Source: Syntrophorhabdus sp. PtaB.Bin047 (GTDB taxonomy: Bacteria; Desulfobacterota; Syntrophorhabdia; Syntrophorhabdales; Syntrophorhabdaceae). From it: a DNA stretch of 32,481 bases. Positions 32,345 through 32,481 of this stretch are shown here, one piece after another. Location of the stretch: the NCBI GenBank assembly GCA_002067235.1, contig MVQP01000027.1:1-32481 (forward strand), given 5' to 3'. Each line of letters starts with the position of its first letter. Position 1 is the stretch's first letter. The notes under the pieces are model-generated. The model was not told the DNA's origin. It made no database searches and was given only the letters and a program-made list of their open reading frames with translations. Position numbers and translations under genes: made by a program.

Positions 32345-32412
32345 GGTTCCAGGTTCCAGGTAAAGACCGCAAGGGAAAGCCCGTTGCAATGTGTCCTTTA
32401 ACTTGGAACCTT
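32345..32412. repeat. Inverted repeat of heptamers (family B, copy 4)
   Basis: The left arm, 32345-32361, reads GGTTCCAGGTTCCAGG (period 7), starting 6 nt after the rhodanese stop. The right arm, 32401-32412, is ACTTGGAACCTT. No gene is visible in 32339-32481. Confidence 0.7.
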
Positions 32413-32481
32413 GTATGTTACTCCCAATGGAATATCACAGGCAGTCCATGATAAGAAGAATGAAAGTAAGGTTACCGGCGT

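Overview
The window is GC-rich, densely coding DNA from a Gram-negative anaerobe. The gene content points to a deltaproteobacterial-type lineage (Desulfobacterota, possibly Syntrophorhabdus-like). This is an inference from a heterodisulfide-reductase (Hdr) type methylene-tetrahydrofolate reductase cluster, two likely selenoproteins, an 11-heme cytochrome c, an autotransporter-repeat surface protein, mreBCD/mrdA/rodA, and a thiolase/DUF35 pair. No tRNA, rRNA, CRISPR array or transposase gene was seen.

Layout. 1-2262 (-): 5' part of a giant autotransporter-type beta-strand-repeat protein with an exact internal duplication. 2556-3707 (-): AAA/DUF4143 ATPase. 3943-4985 (+): YjbQ-family protein and a small exported protein of unknown function. 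5006-6681 (-): MEMO-family protein with an RsbW-like ATPase downstream. 6792-15481 (+): hdrC, hdrB, a winged-helix protein, a 1466-residue HdrA-NfnB/GltD-HdrA fusion, mvhD with an in-frame UGA (selenocysteine), metV and metF. 15606-18807 (-): rsmA, tsaD and a PpiD/SurA-like chaperone. 18911-24150 (+): mreB, mreC, mreD, mrdA, rodA (cell elongation). 24679-25125 (-): GNAT acetyltransferase. 25539-28539 (+): ruvX, mltG, a thiolase and its DUF35 partner. 28876-30072 (+): HD-domain protein. 30181-32338 (+): an 11-heme cytochrome c read through an in-frame UGA followed by a strong SECIS-like hairpin, then a tandem-rhodanese exported protein.

How the genes work together. The hdr-mvhD-metVF cluster matches the composition of the multi-subunit methylene-THF reductase of acetogens such as Moorella. 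MetF/MetV handle the C1 unit, MvhD passes electrons, and HdrABC provides flavin and Fe-S centres, which would allow flavin-based bifurcation or confurcation on the methyl branch of the Wood-Ljungdahl pathway. The extra NfnB-like module inside HdrA suggests an NAD(P)H site on the same polypeptide. The cytochrome/rhodanese pair would act outside the cytoplasmic membrane on sulfur or selenium species, or in extracellular electron transfer.

Most intergenic regions carry large imperfect inverted repeats whose arms are short tandem units: a 9-nt unit built on CCTATAGGA (three copies) and three heptamer families (CAGGTYT-, GGGTNAT- and TTGGTCA-type), all with a GGT core. They often begin just after stop codons. 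These repeats and the selenocysteine cytochrome are the most unusual features of the window.
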